DNA from: an uncultured Oceanospirillaceae bacterium
Lineage (GTDB): Bacteria; Pseudomonadota; Gammaproteobacteria; Pseudomonadales; Balneatricaceae
Assembly: GCA_937136055.1 (NCBI GenBank)
Contig: CAKZOD010000061.1
Coordinates: forward strand, 1-64,000
Length of the DNA stretch: 64,000 nt
Reading direction: 5' to 3'
Within the stretch, counting starts at the first letter, position 1. Every line of letters begins with the position of its first letter. The notes beneath the pieces were generated by a model, which saw only the letters and a program-made list of their open reading frames with translations, was not told where the DNA came from and searched no databases. The position numbers and the translations under genes were made by a program. Below are positions 38,168 to 47,584 of the stretch, piece by piece.

Positions 38168-39033
38168 TTGTTTTGATCTCCCAAGATTTTGGTTGCATAG
38201 ACGATGCTTAGTGCACAGGCAATGGCTAGCATAAACACTGATGCCGCTGAGGCTAAGCCGATTTCAAAGAACTTAAAGCCGTTGCGATAGACAAAGACCG
38301 ACATTGTTTCTGTCGCATTGCCTGGGCCGCCATCGGTGAGAGCGTAGACTTTATCAAAGATTTTAAAGGTATCTAATGTGCGCAGTAATAACGCCAGCAT
38401 AATGTGACCTTTAATCATGGGTAGGGTGATATAACACAGCACTTGCAACTCGTTGGCACCGTCGGTGCGCGCCGCTTCTGAAATATCTTGGGGAATCGAC
38501 TGAAGACCTGCGAGTACAATTAAAAAGGTCATCGGTGTCCACTGCCAGACATCGACTAAAATAACTGAATAAAGCGCAAGGCTTGGATTAAATAACCACT
38601 CGATAGGCTCTACTCCGATGATGCCAAGCCAGTGGTTGAGCATGCCAAAGTCGTAGTGGTACCAAGAGCGCCAAATAGCTGAGCAAACTAAGGTTGAGAG
38701 CATCATTGGGTAGATGATTACGGGCAGGGCAAAGCGTTTGCCGGGAAAGTTACGGTTAAACAAAATGGCCAGTAGAATACCCAGGATGACTTGAATCACA
38801 GAGGCAACGATGGAAAATTGCACAGTGTTTTGAATACTGGTGGTGAAGAACCAATCATCTAGCAAATCGCGATAATTCTGCAAACCAATAAAGTGGCTTT
38901 CATTGGCGCTAAAATCGACTTCCATAAAGGAGTAGATAGTGACTTGGATGACCGGATAAATAGCAAAGATAAACAGCACTAAAAGTGCCGGTATCAATAG
39001 TAGAGTGAGGTGTTTTTTATTAGAAAATATCAT
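38164..39033 (-). CDS. ABC transporter permease, UgpA/MalF-like
   Basis: A 289-residue permease. TM1 is LTLLLIPALLVLFIFAIYP, and the EAA loop is SEAARTDGANELQVLCYITLP followed by the conserved DGGPGNATETMSVFVYR. It pairs with the 37283 product. A longer frame begins with TTG at 39090. The ATG at 39033 is preferred because the first helix then follows directly, as in the family. There are about 160 bases to the binding-protein gene. Confidence 0.9.
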   Translation of the reverse strand: MIFSNKKHLTLLLIPALLVLFIFAIYPVIQVTIYSFMEVDFSANESHFIGLQNYRDLLDDWFFTTSIQNTVQFSIVASVIQVILGILLAILFNRNFPGKRFALPVIIYPMMLSTLVCSAIWRSWYHYDFGMLNHWLGIIGVEPIEWLFNPSLALYSVILVDVWQWTPMTFLIVLAGLQSIPQDISEAARTDGANELQVLCYITLPMIKGHIMLALLLRTLDTFKIFDKVYALTDGGPGNATETMSVFVYRNGFKFFEIGLASAASVFMLAIACALSIVYATKILGDQNK

Positions 39034-39193
39034 GTAGCTCGATCTCGATAGCGCTAAAACAGCAGCGCTCAAACTAGAAAGTTTGCGCAATAAAAGTGAG
39101 ACTCAGCTGCGTTATTGAAATGTTAAATGGTCGATGTTGTTAACGACTTCAGCTGAGTACACACGGCGATGACAGCCTGATGGCTGCTATCAA

Positions 39194-40447
39194 TTACTTC
39201 TTGCGCAGGGCGCGTTTAATATCTTTCGCTGCAAGTTTTAAAGCTTGTGCTGCAGGCATTTGACCGACAAGGGCGAGCTGCAAGTAATCACCTAATACAG
39301 TTTCAACTTGCTTCCACTTTTTGATTCTCGGACGTGGCTTGCCGTTTTCTAGCGCTTTTAACTGAGACGGATACCAGCGATATTTAGCGACAACATCTGC
39401 ATCGGTATACACAGATGAACGTGTAGGCGGTAAACCTAAATCAAGTGCCAGTGATTTTTGGCTTTCTTTAGAGGTAATAAAATCTAAGAACTGACGTGCA
39501 GTTTCAGCATTTTTAGCGCCTTTTGAAATACCGAGCTGCCAGATACCTAGCATTGGAGCAGGGCCTGCCACTTCTCCAGGGGCTGCTGTGATGTTCATTT
39601 TACCAACCACTTTAGATTTAGCAGGGTCATCCATTGAAGGTACCCATGAAGGCCACACTTCGATCGCAATTGCCGCTTTTCCTTGCTGAATGGCATCGCG
39701 TACTTCTGTTGAGTTGTATACTTCAACGCCTTTTGGTGCTAAAGGCTTCAAACTTAAGAATTGCTCAAGGGCTTTTAAGCCAGCTGCTGAATCGAGAGTC
39801 ACGTTGCCTTTATCATCGATGATTTTGCCGCCGTTGGCCCAGAAGATAGGTAGAAAGCCGGTGACAATTGGATTGCCTTTAGCACCGCGAAATACAATAC
39901 CTGCGACATCGGCTTCTTTCTCGTTGATGACAGTGGCCGCTTTAACCACTTCGCTCCAGCTGTTTAAACCATCAAAGCCGTGCTTTTTAACCAGATCGTC
40001 ACGATAAGCCATCATTTCTACATTGCCGACGAAAGGCACTGAATACAGTTTACCGGTATTGATCGGGTACTTTGAAATATCCAGTGCAGCGGGAACAAAA
40101 TCGGCATCGACATCAGTTAGCTCTTTTAGCCAATCGTTTTTCATGAACTCAGTCGCCCAGGTATCATCGAGCAGGATAAGATCGTAAGCACTGCTGTTTT
40201 CGTGTAGTGAGATAACCAGCTTCTCATACAGGTTTGCATAAGGCAGTTTGAGTAGTTCAATCTTTACATCGGGGTTGCTTTTAGTGAAGTTTGCAATGGT
40301 TTTCTCCATAGCTGCCCCGTAGATACCATCGCGCGCGGCAATCACTAAATCTTTTGCAACAACGTTAGTGCTTAGTAGCGCGAGGGCTACAGCACTAGCT
40401 GTTAGGGATTTTTTTAGACCTTGTAGTTTATTTATCGCTTTTATCAT
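39194..40447 (-). CDS. ABC transporter substrate-binding protein (family 1)
   Basis: The 417-residue binding protein has a Sec signal peptide ending near STNVVA-KD. LVIAARDGIYGAAMEKTIANF opens lobe 1, in place of the usual Trp-rich start. LLDDTWATEFMKNDWL and IAIEVWPSWVPSMDD mark the cleft. It heads the minus-strand operon binding protein, two permeases, ATPase and MBL hydrolase. The divergent LacI gene and the palindromes between them suggest substrate-controlled expression. Confidence 0.9.
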   Translation of the reverse strand: MIKAINKLQGLKKSLTASAVALALLSTNVVAKDLVIAARDGIYGAAMEKTIANFTKSNPDVKIELLKLPYANLYEKLVISLHENSSAYDLILLDDTWATEFMKNDWLKELTDVDADFVPAALDISKYPINTGKLYSVPFVGNVEMMAYRDDLVKKHGFDGLNSWSEVVKAATVINEKEADVAGIVFRGAKGNPIVTGFLPIFWANGGKIIDDKGNVTLDSAAGLKALEQFLSLKPLAPKGVEVYNSTEVRDAIQQGKAAIAIEVWPSWVPSMDDPAKSKVVGKMNITAAPGEVAGPAPMLGIWQLGISKGAKNAETARQFLDFITSKESQKSLALDLGLPPTRSSVYTDADVVAKYRWYPSQLKALENGKPRPRIKKWKQVETVLGDYLQLALVGQMPAAQALKLAAKDIKRALRKK

Positions 40448-40537
40448 TTCCAGCCTCCATCAGCTGTTAAAACTAGGCACAAGTAACCGTTGTGTGAAAG
40501 AGCTGTAAACGGTCATCATTTGATCTTACTACTCAAT

Positions 40538-40553
40538 ATGAACACGTGTGCAC
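40538..40553. promoter_or_regulatory. Candidate LacI operator near the binding-protein promoter
   Basis: ATGAACACGTGTGCAC shares the core ACACGTGT and the right half GTGTGCA with the perfect palindrome at 26066-26081. It lies about 90 bases upstream of the binding-protein start. The left half is degenerate. Confidence 0.55.
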
Positions 40554-40726
40554 TGTTGTCGTCAATGTTAATTTTAAAGTTTTCTTTTAATTAATAGATG
40601 AAACTAAAGTTGTGAATATGCTTTTTGTTAATTTAAATATTTAAAAACAATAGGTTATAATTGTGTTTAGAAATATTAAATAAATTGTAACTGGTATTTA
40701 TGACAATAGTGTGACTAATATATAAA

Positions 40727-40744
40727 AATGTACGCGTGTTCATT
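40727..40744. promoter_or_regulatory. Candidate LacI operator near the regulator's own promoter
   Basis: AATGTACGCGTGTTCATT is an imperfect 18-bp palindrome with arms AATG and CATT and a CG centre. It ends four bases before a TATGAT hexamer and 46 bases before the GTG start, so binding would block the regulator's own promoter. Confidence 0.55.
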
Positions 40745-40789
40745 GTTGTATGATATGATCCTTTTTCGAGTTAAAAGACGAGTGACCAA

Positions 40790-41809
40790 GTGAAAGCAAA
40801 AAATATTACCGCTCAAGATGTTGCTGATTTAGCAGGGGTTTCCCGAGCTGCTGTCTCACGTACTTTTTCAAATAATGGCAGTGTCGCAGAGGCTACTCGT
40901 CAAAAAGTGCTGGAAGCTGCTAAGAAACTGGGTTATCAGGTGAATATCTTGGCCCAAAGCCTTAACCGTCAACGTAGTGACCTCGTCGGGTTGGTGACTA
41001 CGACAACACGCGATCCATTTCGCAGTTTATTACTTGAACATTTGATAAAGCAGATACAGCAAGCTGGGTTTCAAGCGTTGGTGACAGAGGTCGAAAGTGC
41101 AGAAGATTTAGAGCAAACCCTACAAAAGTTTATTCAATTTAGGGTGTCGGGAGTGATTATCACATCGGGTAGGCCGCCAGCTGAATTTGCAAAAGAGTGT
41201 GTGCGCTGTGAGATACCGGTAGTTGTAATTAACCGTGAAACAGATTTGTCGAATGTTGATGTCGTTAAATCCGACAATTCAGCGGGTGCTGAGCTAGCTG
41301 CAAAAACATTGCTGGCGGCAAACTGCAAACGCCTTGCTTATCTTAATGTGCGCAATGATACCTATTCTTCAACAGCGCGCGGCGCTGCGTTTATCAAAGC
41401 GATAGCAGAAGACATCGTTGATAATACGGTTAGTTTTGAGCAAATAGTTGCTGAGTATCCGCGTTATGAAGGAGGTGTTAAAGTCGCCCGCCAAGTGTTT
41501 GAGAATGGCGTTAAATACGACGGTATATTTTGTGCCAATGACTTGCTGGCTTGCGGGTTTATTGATGGTGCGCGTAGTGCATTTAATTATCGAGCCCCTG
41601 ATGATTTCTGCATTATAGGGTTTGATGATATACCGGTGGCAAATTTTGAAAGCTATGGGCTGACCACTATCAGACAAGATACTAGCGCCATTGCTAAACA
41701 AGCATTGGCACTTTTAAGGCAGCGAGCCGTACAAAGTGATCGATCGCAGGTAATCCAAAATATCAATGTTGAGCTTGTCAAACGACGAAGCGTCGCTAAA
41801 CGAAACTAG
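40790..41809 (+). CDS. LacI-family transcriptional regulator
   Basis: The 339-residue repressor starts with GTG. The helix-turn-helix ITAQDVADLAGVSRAAVSR is nearly the same as in the regulator at 32618, followed by the hinge YQVNILAQSL and an effector domain (LVGLVTTTTRDPF, DGIFCANDLLACGFIDG, TTIRQDTSAIA). It diverges from importer two and is followed by an IMPase gene, repeating the LacI-IMPase order seen at 32618-34454. The near-identical recognition helices suggest related operators. Confidence 0.93.
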   Translation: MKAKNITAQDVADLAGVSRAAVSRTFSNNGSVAEATRQKVLEAAKKLGYQVNILAQSLNRQRSDLVGLVTTTTRDPFRSLLLEHLIKQIQQAGFQALVTEVESAEDLEQTLQKFIQFRVSGVIITSGRPPAEFAKECVRCEIPVVVINRETDLSNVDVVKSDNSAGAELAAKTLLAANCKRLAYLNVRNDTYSSTARGAAFIKAIAEDIVDNTVSFEQIVAEYPRYEGGVKVARQVFENGVKYDGIFCANDLLACGFIDGARSAFNYRAPDDFCIIGFDDIPVANFESYGLTTIRQDTSAIAKQALALLRQRAVQSDRSQVIQNINVELVKRRSVAKRN

Positions 41810-41837
41810 TGTAATAATTACACCGATTGGAGAATCA

Positions 41838-42608
41838 ATGAGCTTTAATTTGAGTGAGCGGGCAAAAGTTGTTGCCGAGATTGCAAGAAAAGCGGGTGCA
41901 ATTGCTCAACAGCATCGTCGCCAAGGGTTGGAAATCGATAACAAAGGCGTTCAAGATTTTGTCACCCAAGCGGATAGAGCCGTTGAATCACTGATTAGTG
42001 AACAGCTATTAGCGCACTATCCCCAAGAGGGCATCTTTGGTGAAGAGCATAAGCCACGAACCAGTGATTTAGGCACCTGGGTCATTGACCCTATTGATGG
42101 TACTACTAATTATATCAAGGGGATGGATTATTGGTGTGTCTCGATAGCCTTCGTCTTTGATAATGAAATACTATTAGGGTGTGTATACGCCCCCGATAAA
42201 GATGCGCTGTATCTTGCAGTGAAAGATCAAGGGGTAACGCTCAATGGGAAACGGCTTGAGCCACTAGCGGCTGTGCCAGCACACAAAGCGATAATGGGTA
42301 TCGGTCGCTCTAGTCGCTCAGAGTTTTCAGGTTATATTGCAGCGATTGAGTTTTTGCATCAGCAAGACATGGATTATCGCCGCTTTGGATCCGCTGCCTT
42401 AACGTTAGCTCAAGTGGCGAGCGCAGAAGTTGACGGTTATTATGAGGCTCATCTCAACAGTTGGGATGCATGTGCAGGTTGGTTAATTGCGGCTGAAGCC
42501 GGAGCGATTTGTACGCAGTTTTTGGTTGATGGCGCCCTTGAAAAAGGTAATCGGACACTTGTTAGTAATAGCACGATATTTGATCAGCTCGATGATAATT
42601 TTGCTTAA
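41838..42608 (+). CDS. Inositol-monophosphatase-family phosphatase
   Basis: This 256-residue IMPase homologue has DFVTQADRAVE, IFGEEHKPR, WVIDPIDGTTNYIKGMDYW and LNSWDACAGWLIAAEAG. The start at 41838 is set by GGAG five bases upstream. The longer frame from 41766 would overlap the lacI gene. It is a paralogue of the 33672 product and sits in the same order after a LacI gene. The likely job is to dephosphorylate a polyol phosphate delivered by importer two. Confidence 0.9.
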   Translation: MSFNLSERAKVVAEIARKAGAIAQQHRRQGLEIDNKGVQDFVTQADRAVESLISEQLLAHYPQEGIFGEEHKPRTSDLGTWVIDPIDGTTNYIKGMDYWCVSIAFVFDNEILLGCVYAPDKDALYLAVKDQGVTLNGKRLEPLAAVPAHKAIMGIGRSSRSEFSGYIAAIEFLHQQDMDYRRFGSAALTLAQVASAEVDGYYEAHLNSWDACAGWLIAAEAGAICTQFLVDGALEKGNRTLVSNSTIFDQLDDNFA

Positions 42609-43153
42609 TGTTGCTTAAAGAGAGTAATGAAAAGCGTGCAGTGAAAACGAGCGGTAAGAACTAAGTGGGAATATCTATCACCCGTTAGTTGATATCCGTT
42701 CGTATAATCATTGTAAAAGCTGTTTAAAAGCTTGATCATTATTTTAAGCGCTGTAAATTGCTCACCACTCACCACTCACCACTCACCACTCACCACTCAC
42801 CACTCACCACTCACCACTCATCACTCACCACTCACCACTCACCACTCACCACTCACCACTCACCACTCCTTTTTATTTTTCTTGCCCAGTTTTAGCCCTT
42901 CGATTGTTACTTTTTGGATGCATTAAATACTGTATTGAAAATAAACAAAAAAAATTCAAAATAAACCAATTAGCAGATGTTGTTTTGCTTTCAGTCGGTT
43001 AGATAATAATCAATAGCGGCGAACTCTTTAAACTTAAAATAGTGCCTTGCATCGCTGTACTTTAGCATGCTTAAATAATTTAGGTTGAGTTGTAGGACCA
43101 ATTTAGTTGTTTGATATATAAAGATAAAAAATAATATCAAGTAGGTGCTGTCT
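42609..43153. other. Intergenic region with heptamer repeat
   Basis: This gap of about 545 bp holds the CTCACCA repeat at 42761-42868. On its right it must also hold the promoter of the gntR operon. No gene is supportable; the frame across the repeat is a simple translation of it. Confidence 0.5.
42761..42868 (+). repeat. Tandem heptamer repeat, 15 copies of CTCACCA
   Basis: Fifteen head-to-tail copies of CTCACCA run from 42761 to 42865, with a partial CTC after. Only one copy (42817-42823) differs (CTCATCA). The near identity implies recent expansion by replication slippage. Copy number may vary between isolates. It is not in a gene. Confidence 0.95.
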
Positions 43154-43882
43154 ATGAGTAAAGATTCTGAAGCAAAATCCGATGGTGCTGGTTTAGTGCC
43201 CATTCGTACTAAACAATCCGATGTTCTAGTGCTGGATGCTTTAGCATTGTTTGTCTCTCAAACACAGATGCAGGTGGGTGATAGATTACCTGCAGAGCGT
43301 GAGTTAGTTGATCGTTTACAAGTCAGTCGTAATACAGTGCGTGAAGCGCTAAAACGCTGGGAAGCTCTCGGGATTATCCAGCGTCGTAAAGGCAGTGGCA
43401 CCTTTCTTAAATCCACAATTCAGCCCGGTGATAGTTTCCTTTCGCTGAGTATTAAAAATGACTCAGCGAGTATGCTGCAAACGCTCGAAATACGTCGTGC
43501 ACTTGAGGCGGAAGCGGGTTCTTTTGCCGCTCGAAGAGCAACTTCAGAAGATCTTACCTATATTGAAAAGTGCATTGATGAAGTCGAACGAGTGCACAGT
43601 ATCTATGGAGGGGCTGGGGATGAAGATTGGGAGTTCCACTCTGCTATTTATCGCGCCACTCACAATCCCATGTTCGAGCATATCATCAGCGGAATGTATA
43701 ACGCTTTTCATGCCTTTTTTGAAGCGCCACCGGAGCAAGATTTCGCCGATGCATCGCTCTCCCTTCACCGTGATTTATTTAACGCAATTAAAAACAGAGA
43801 CTCAGAGCTAGCAAGGCTGTTGACTCACGAGATACTCGATATCACAGAACGAGATATTAGGAGAATCGCCAATGGCGAATAA
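43154..43882 (+). CDS. GntR-family transcriptional regulator (FadR/FCD group)
   Basis: The 242-residue protein has the GntR winged helix RLPAERELVDRLQVSRNTVRE ... GIIQRRKGSGTFL and a C-terminal FCD effector domain. In that domain LEIRRALEAEAGSFAARRA, the Asp/His metal-type motif and FHSAIYRATHNPMF are visible. AGGTG seven bases before ATG at 43154 sets the start. Its 3' end overlaps the PLP enzyme gene by 11 bases. It most likely controls the operon 43154-49522. Confidence 0.93.
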   Translation: MSKDSEAKSDGAGLVPIRTKQSDVLVLDALALFVSQTQMQVGDRLPAERELVDRLQVSRNTVREALKRWEALGIIQRRKGSGTFLKSTIQPGDSFLSLSIKNDSASMLQTLEIRRALEAEAGSFAARRATSEDLTYIEKCIDEVERVHSIYGGAGDEDWEFHSAIYRATHNPMFEHIISGMYNAFHAFFEAPPEQDFADASLSLHRDLFNAIKNRDSELARLLTHEILDITERDIRRIANGE

Positions 43883-45065
43883 GCAGGACGATGCAGGCGC
43901 TTGCAAAGGCGATCAATGTTTTTCGGATGAGACATTTTTAGTGCACGATCAGCGCTATGATAAAGGAGCCGTTTCTCCACCAATTTACCAGTCTTCTCTT
44001 TTTTCATTTGCAAGCTACGAGCATATGCTGGCACGCTTTCGCGGTGACACAGATGAGGCACTTTACTCGCGGGTTGATAACCCCACAGTGGCTGTATTTG
44101 AGCAAAAAATGGCGCAACTTGAGCGCGGGGATGAAGCAATTGCATTTGGCAGTGGCATGGCAGCTATCAGCAACGCGATCCTAAGCGTGGTGCAAGCAGG
44201 GGATCAAATCTTGTGTATTGATCATGTTTACCCAGATGCCTATCGTTTCTTACGAGGCTTCTGTAAGCGCTTTTCAATAGAAGTTAAGTTTGTTGATGGA
44301 TCAGATATAGCGGCAATCAGTGAGATGTTAAAAACGACCAAGCTGTTTTATTTAGAGAGCCCAAATAGTTGGATGATGGAGCAACAGGATTTAGCTGCGA
44401 TTGCAAAACTTGCCAAAGCCCACAATGTCACGACCATTGTCGATAACTCATGGGCGACACCACTGTATCAAAAGCCATTAGAGCTTGGCATTGATATTGT
44501 GGTGCACTCAGCCTCTAAATATCTCAGTGGGCACAGCGATACGGTGGCAGGTGTGGTAGTGGCTAAACAGTTTTACATCGATCAAATCCGCCAGAACATC
44601 AGCCCTTTTTTGGGAGGGAAGCTCTCTGCTAACGAAGCCTGGTTGCTAACTCGTGGGTTACGTACATTACCATTGCGCATGGAGCGTCATCACAACAGTG
44701 GTCTGCAAATTGCCAATGCGCTCAAAGAGCACTCTTTAGTTAGCCAAGTTCACCATCCTGCTTTTAGTCAAGAAAGCGCTCCAAGCCTATCGGGGTTCGG
44801 CAGTTTATTTAGTTTTAGTTTGAGCGAGCAAGTAGACATTGCAAAGTTTTGCGATGGGTTAACAATTTTTCGCCTAGGAGTCAGTTGGGGGGGCTATGAG
44901 AGTTTGGTCATTCCGGCGCAGGCCGTGGTTGATCAAGCGGGGGAATTTAACTCTGCCAAAGATTTTGGTGTCAGTGCACGAGTTGTGCGTTTGTTTATCG
45001 GGTTGGAAAACCCTGACGAGCTATGGCGAGATATCGCTCAGGCGCTAGAAAATGCAACAGAGTAA
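43872..45065 (+). CDS. Cys/Met-metabolism PLP-dependent enzyme (trans-sulfuration fold)
   Basis: The 397-residue protein is of the cystathionine lyase/synthase fold. LYSRVDNPTVAVFEQ, FGSGMAAISNAI, the PLP lysine K216 in SASKYLSGHSD and GVSWGGYESLV are characteristic. The reaction (beta- or gamma-elimination or replacement on a sulfur or other amino acid) cannot be told from sequence. It is translationally linked to the GntR gene and precedes a carbohydrate-type importer, an unusual combination that may point to an amino-acid conjugate as substrate. Confidence 0.88.
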   Translation: MANKQDDAGACKGDQCFSDETFLVHDQRYDKGAVSPPIYQSSLFSFASYEHMLARFRGDTDEALYSRVDNPTVAVFEQKMAQLERGDEAIAFGSGMAAISNAILSVVQAGDQILCIDHVYPDAYRFLRGFCKRFSIEVKFVDGSDIAAISEMLKTTKLFYLESPNSWMMEQQDLAAIAKLAKAHNVTTIVDNSWATPLYQKPLELGIDIVVHSASKYLSGHSDTVAGVVVAKQFYIDQIRQNISPFLGGKLSANEAWLLTRGLRTLPLRMERHHNSGLQIANALKEHSLVSQVHHPAFSQESAPSLSGFGSLFSFSLSEQVDIAKFCDGLTIFRLGVSWGGYESLVIPAQAVVDQAGEFNSAKDFGVSARVVRLFIGLENPDELWRDIAQALENATE

Positions 45066-45206
45066 AGCGCAAAACTAAATCAAAAAACTAGAGCACAAGA
45101 TAAAAAAGAAGACCAAGTTCACAAATAGAGTTGCCGATTAACCCTAAAGGTTTGAGTGAATCAGTAACTCTTTTATCAATAAAAATAAATGAGTGGAGAC
45201 TGGAAA

Positions 45207-46472
45207 ATGAAAAAACTCTTATGCACGACTTTATTGTCAATGAGTGTTGCCAGCGCATCGGCTTTTGCCGGTTCGACTTTGAAACTGGTTGAGGTAATTA
45301 CAAGCCCTGATCGTACCAAAGTGTTAGAGCAGCAGGTGGCACAATTTGAAGCGAATAATCCTGGCGTTAAAGTAGAAATCACCTCACTTCCTTGGGGGCA
45401 AGCGTTTGAAAAACTTGCCACTATGGTGCAAAGCGGTCAAATTCCAGATGTGGTTGAAATGCCAGATTCTTGGCAGGGGTTGTATGCAGCAAACGGAATG
45501 CTCGAAGATCTAGAAAGCCAAATCGCTGAAGCGGGACTAGCGGCAAAACTGACCGATAAAACGATGGCGATGGCACGTGCGATCGATGGTAAAGCGAATA
45601 TGGTGCCCTATGGTTTTTATCTGCGTGCGATGTTCTGGAACAAGAAATTGTTTGCAAAAGCCGGTTTAAGTGAAGCGCCTAAAACGATGGCTGAATTTGT
45701 AGATGCCTCTAACAAAATTAGTGCCCTTGGTGGCGGTGTCTCAGGCTATTGTATGCGAGGCGGCGTTGGAGGGACCAATGGCTGGATGATGTTTATGGCG
45801 GCAATGAATGGCACCCCAGAGTTTTTTGATGCTAAAGGTAATAGTCGTTTATCTGATGAAAATGCGGTTAAAGGTGCGCAAATGCTGGTGGACATGTATA
45901 AAAATGGCGGCGCACCAAAAGACAGTGTTAACTGGGGCTTTAACGAAATTGTCTCCGGTTTTTACTCCGGAAAATGCGCTATGTTAGATCAAGATCCCGA
46001 TGCACTTATCGCCGTTGAAAAGAGCATGGATAAAGCGGATTTTGCGGTTGCGCCTATGCCTGTAGGTCCATCTGGTAAAGCGTACCCAACAATAGGTTAC
46101 TCGGGTTGGTCTATCTTTAAGCAAAGCGAGCATAAGGCAGATAGCTGGAAGCTAGTCTCTCACCTAACCAGCCCTGATGCCAATATCCAATGGGCCAAGA
46201 AGATTGGTGTGTTACCCATTTATAAAGGAGCTGAGAAGAATGCCTTTTTCAGTACTGAGCAATACAGTGGTTGGTTTGAAGAGTTAAACAATCCGAACTA
46301 CATCCCTCTGACGATGCCGACGCACCTTAAAGGCTGGGGTTACTTCAATTCTGTGTTAGCAAAAGATCGCTCGCAAGAAGCGTTGCTGGGGCAAATCAGC
46401 GTGCAGGATATGGTCAATGATTGGGCTGATTATCTGACCAAAGAACAGCAGGCTTTTCTTAAAGCACAGTAA
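45207..46472 (+). CDS. ABC transporter substrate-binding protein (family 1)
   Basis: This 421-residue exported binding protein has a signal peptide MKKLLCTTLLSMSVASASAFA. LVEVITSPDRTKVLEQQVAQF starts lobe 1, and PDVVEMPDSWQGLYAA, YGFYLRAMFWNK and GYCMRGGVGGTNGWMMFM mark the cleft. The ATG at 45207 is preferred to 45189 because the signal peptide then begins correctly. It starts the importer part of the gntR operon. The ligand is unknown. Confidence 0.9.
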   Translation: MKKLLCTTLLSMSVASASAFAGSTLKLVEVITSPDRTKVLEQQVAQFEANNPGVKVEITSLPWGQAFEKLATMVQSGQIPDVVEMPDSWQGLYAANGMLEDLESQIAEAGLAAKLTDKTMAMARAIDGKANMVPYGFYLRAMFWNKKLFAKAGLSEAPKTMAEFVDASNKISALGGGVSGYCMRGGVGGTNGWMMFMAAMNGTPEFFDAKGNSRLSDENAVKGAQMLVDMYKNGGAPKDSVNWGFNEIVSGFYSGKCAMLDQDPDALIAVEKSMDKADFAVAPMPVGPSGKAYPTIGYSGWSIFKQSEHKADSWKLVSHLTSPDANIQWAKKIGVLPIYKGAEKNAFFSTEQYSGWFEELNNPNYIPLTMPTHLKGWGYFNSVLAKDRSQEALLGQISVQDMVNDWADYLTKEQQAFLKAQ

Positions 46473-46556
46473 CAATTGAGGGTCGAATAAAAGCTGGGTC
46501 GCTAAAGGATGTTGTGCGGCTCAGCTTTGATCGGATGTTTGTCTCAGAGGTGATCC

Positions 46557-47492
46557 ATGAATAGTCATACTGTCGCTGCAAAAACAACACGCAGCAGTCA
46601 GCAAAAACTGAAACTGGTGATTAGCCAGTTGATAGAACCTTATCTCTATTTAAGCCCTGCATTAATTATTATTGGGTTGATCATTATCACCCCGACATTA
46701 GTAGGTTTGTCTTATGCATTTCAAAGTATTGAGCTTTTAAACCCCTTTAGTAAAGGCTGGGTAGGCTTGGCTCACTTTGAGAAAATGATGGGCGATCGCT
46801 ATTTTTTCAAAGCGTTGGGAAATACACTGGATTGGACGCTTATTTCACTGTTTTTTCAGTTTAGTTTGGGCCTTGGTCTGGCTATGTTGCTCAATCGTCA
46901 GTTTGGCGGTCGTAAGTTAGTACAAGCTCTAGTGTTTTTACCTTGGGCTGTGCCTACGTTTTTATCGGGACTAACTTGGGCGTGGTTATTTAATCCCGTA
47001 ATCGGTGTGTTACCTCATTGGATGACTGATTTAGGTCTAATCGCTGAGCCTTTTAATATTCTCTCTGATCCGCAGTTGGCGATGTATGGGCCTATATTGG
47101 CCAATATTTGGTTTGGCATTCCCTTTTTTGCGATTACTCTTTTGGCGGCACTGCAATCGATTCCGCAAGACCTCTATGAAGCCGCTGGCATTGATGGTGC
47201 TAGCCCCTGGCAGATATTCATTAAAATCACACTGCCATTTTTAGCGCCGATGATCGCAATTACCGTAATGCTGCGAACCATTTGGATTGCCAACTTTGCG
47301 GATTTGATCATAGTCATGACCAGTGGCGGGCCGGCTAACTCCACCCAAACCTTACCCAGTTATATCTTTACCACTGCATATCGACGTTTAGATTTTGGCT
47401 ACGCCTCAGCAATGGCGGTTGCTTTATTAATATTGCTGATGATGTATGCACTCATTTTACTGCACCTGCGCTCGAAGCTATTTAGAGGGTGA
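46557..47492 (+). CDS. ABC transporter permease, UgpA/MalF-like
   Basis: The 311-residue permease has an N-terminal cytoplasmic tail of about 30 residues, six predicted membrane segments, the EAA loop EAAGIDGASPWQIFIKITLPFLAP and SGGPANSTQTLPSYIF. A GAGGTG site precedes ATG. It pairs with the 47585 product. Confidence 0.92.
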   Translation: MNSHTVAAKTTRSSQQKLKLVISQLIEPYLYLSPALIIIGLIIITPTLVGLSYAFQSIELLNPFSKGWVGLAHFEKMMGDRYFFKALGNTLDWTLISLFFQFSLGLGLAMLLNRQFGGRKLVQALVFLPWAVPTFLSGLTWAWLFNPVIGVLPHWMTDLGLIAEPFNILSDPQLAMYGPILANIWFGIPFFAITLLAALQSIPQDLYEAAGIDGASPWQIFIKITLPFLAPMIAITVMLRTIWIANFADLIIVMTSGGPANSTQTLPSYIFTTAYRRLDFGYASAMAVALLILLMMYALILLHLRSKLFRG

Positions 47493-47584
47493 TCAGCATG
47501 ATAAGAACGGCCAGTGAAGTATTTACACAGATGAGAGTGCTGGGCGATGGAGTTATTAAATTAGTAGGTAAGAGGAGTTAGCGC

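Larger units (their letters stand above)
40448..40789. promoter_or_regulatory. Divergent promoter region of importer two and its LacI regulator
   Basis: This AT-rich gap of about 340 bp carries two operator-like palindromes, listed separately, one nearer each gene. TATGAT hexamers at 40749 and 40754 could be the -10 of the lacI-type gene. No ORF is supportable. Confidence 0.5.

Noticed and set aside
40448..40789. Mobile-element insertion in the AT-rich gap
   Set aside because: No terminal inverted repeats, target duplication or transposase fragment could be found.
42761..42868. Possible CRISPR array
   Set aside because: The unit is only seven bases with no spacers and no cas genes nearby.
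42732..42926. ORF with HHSPLTT repeats
   Set aside because: It is the plain translation of the CTCACCA array, without start signals or conserved ends.
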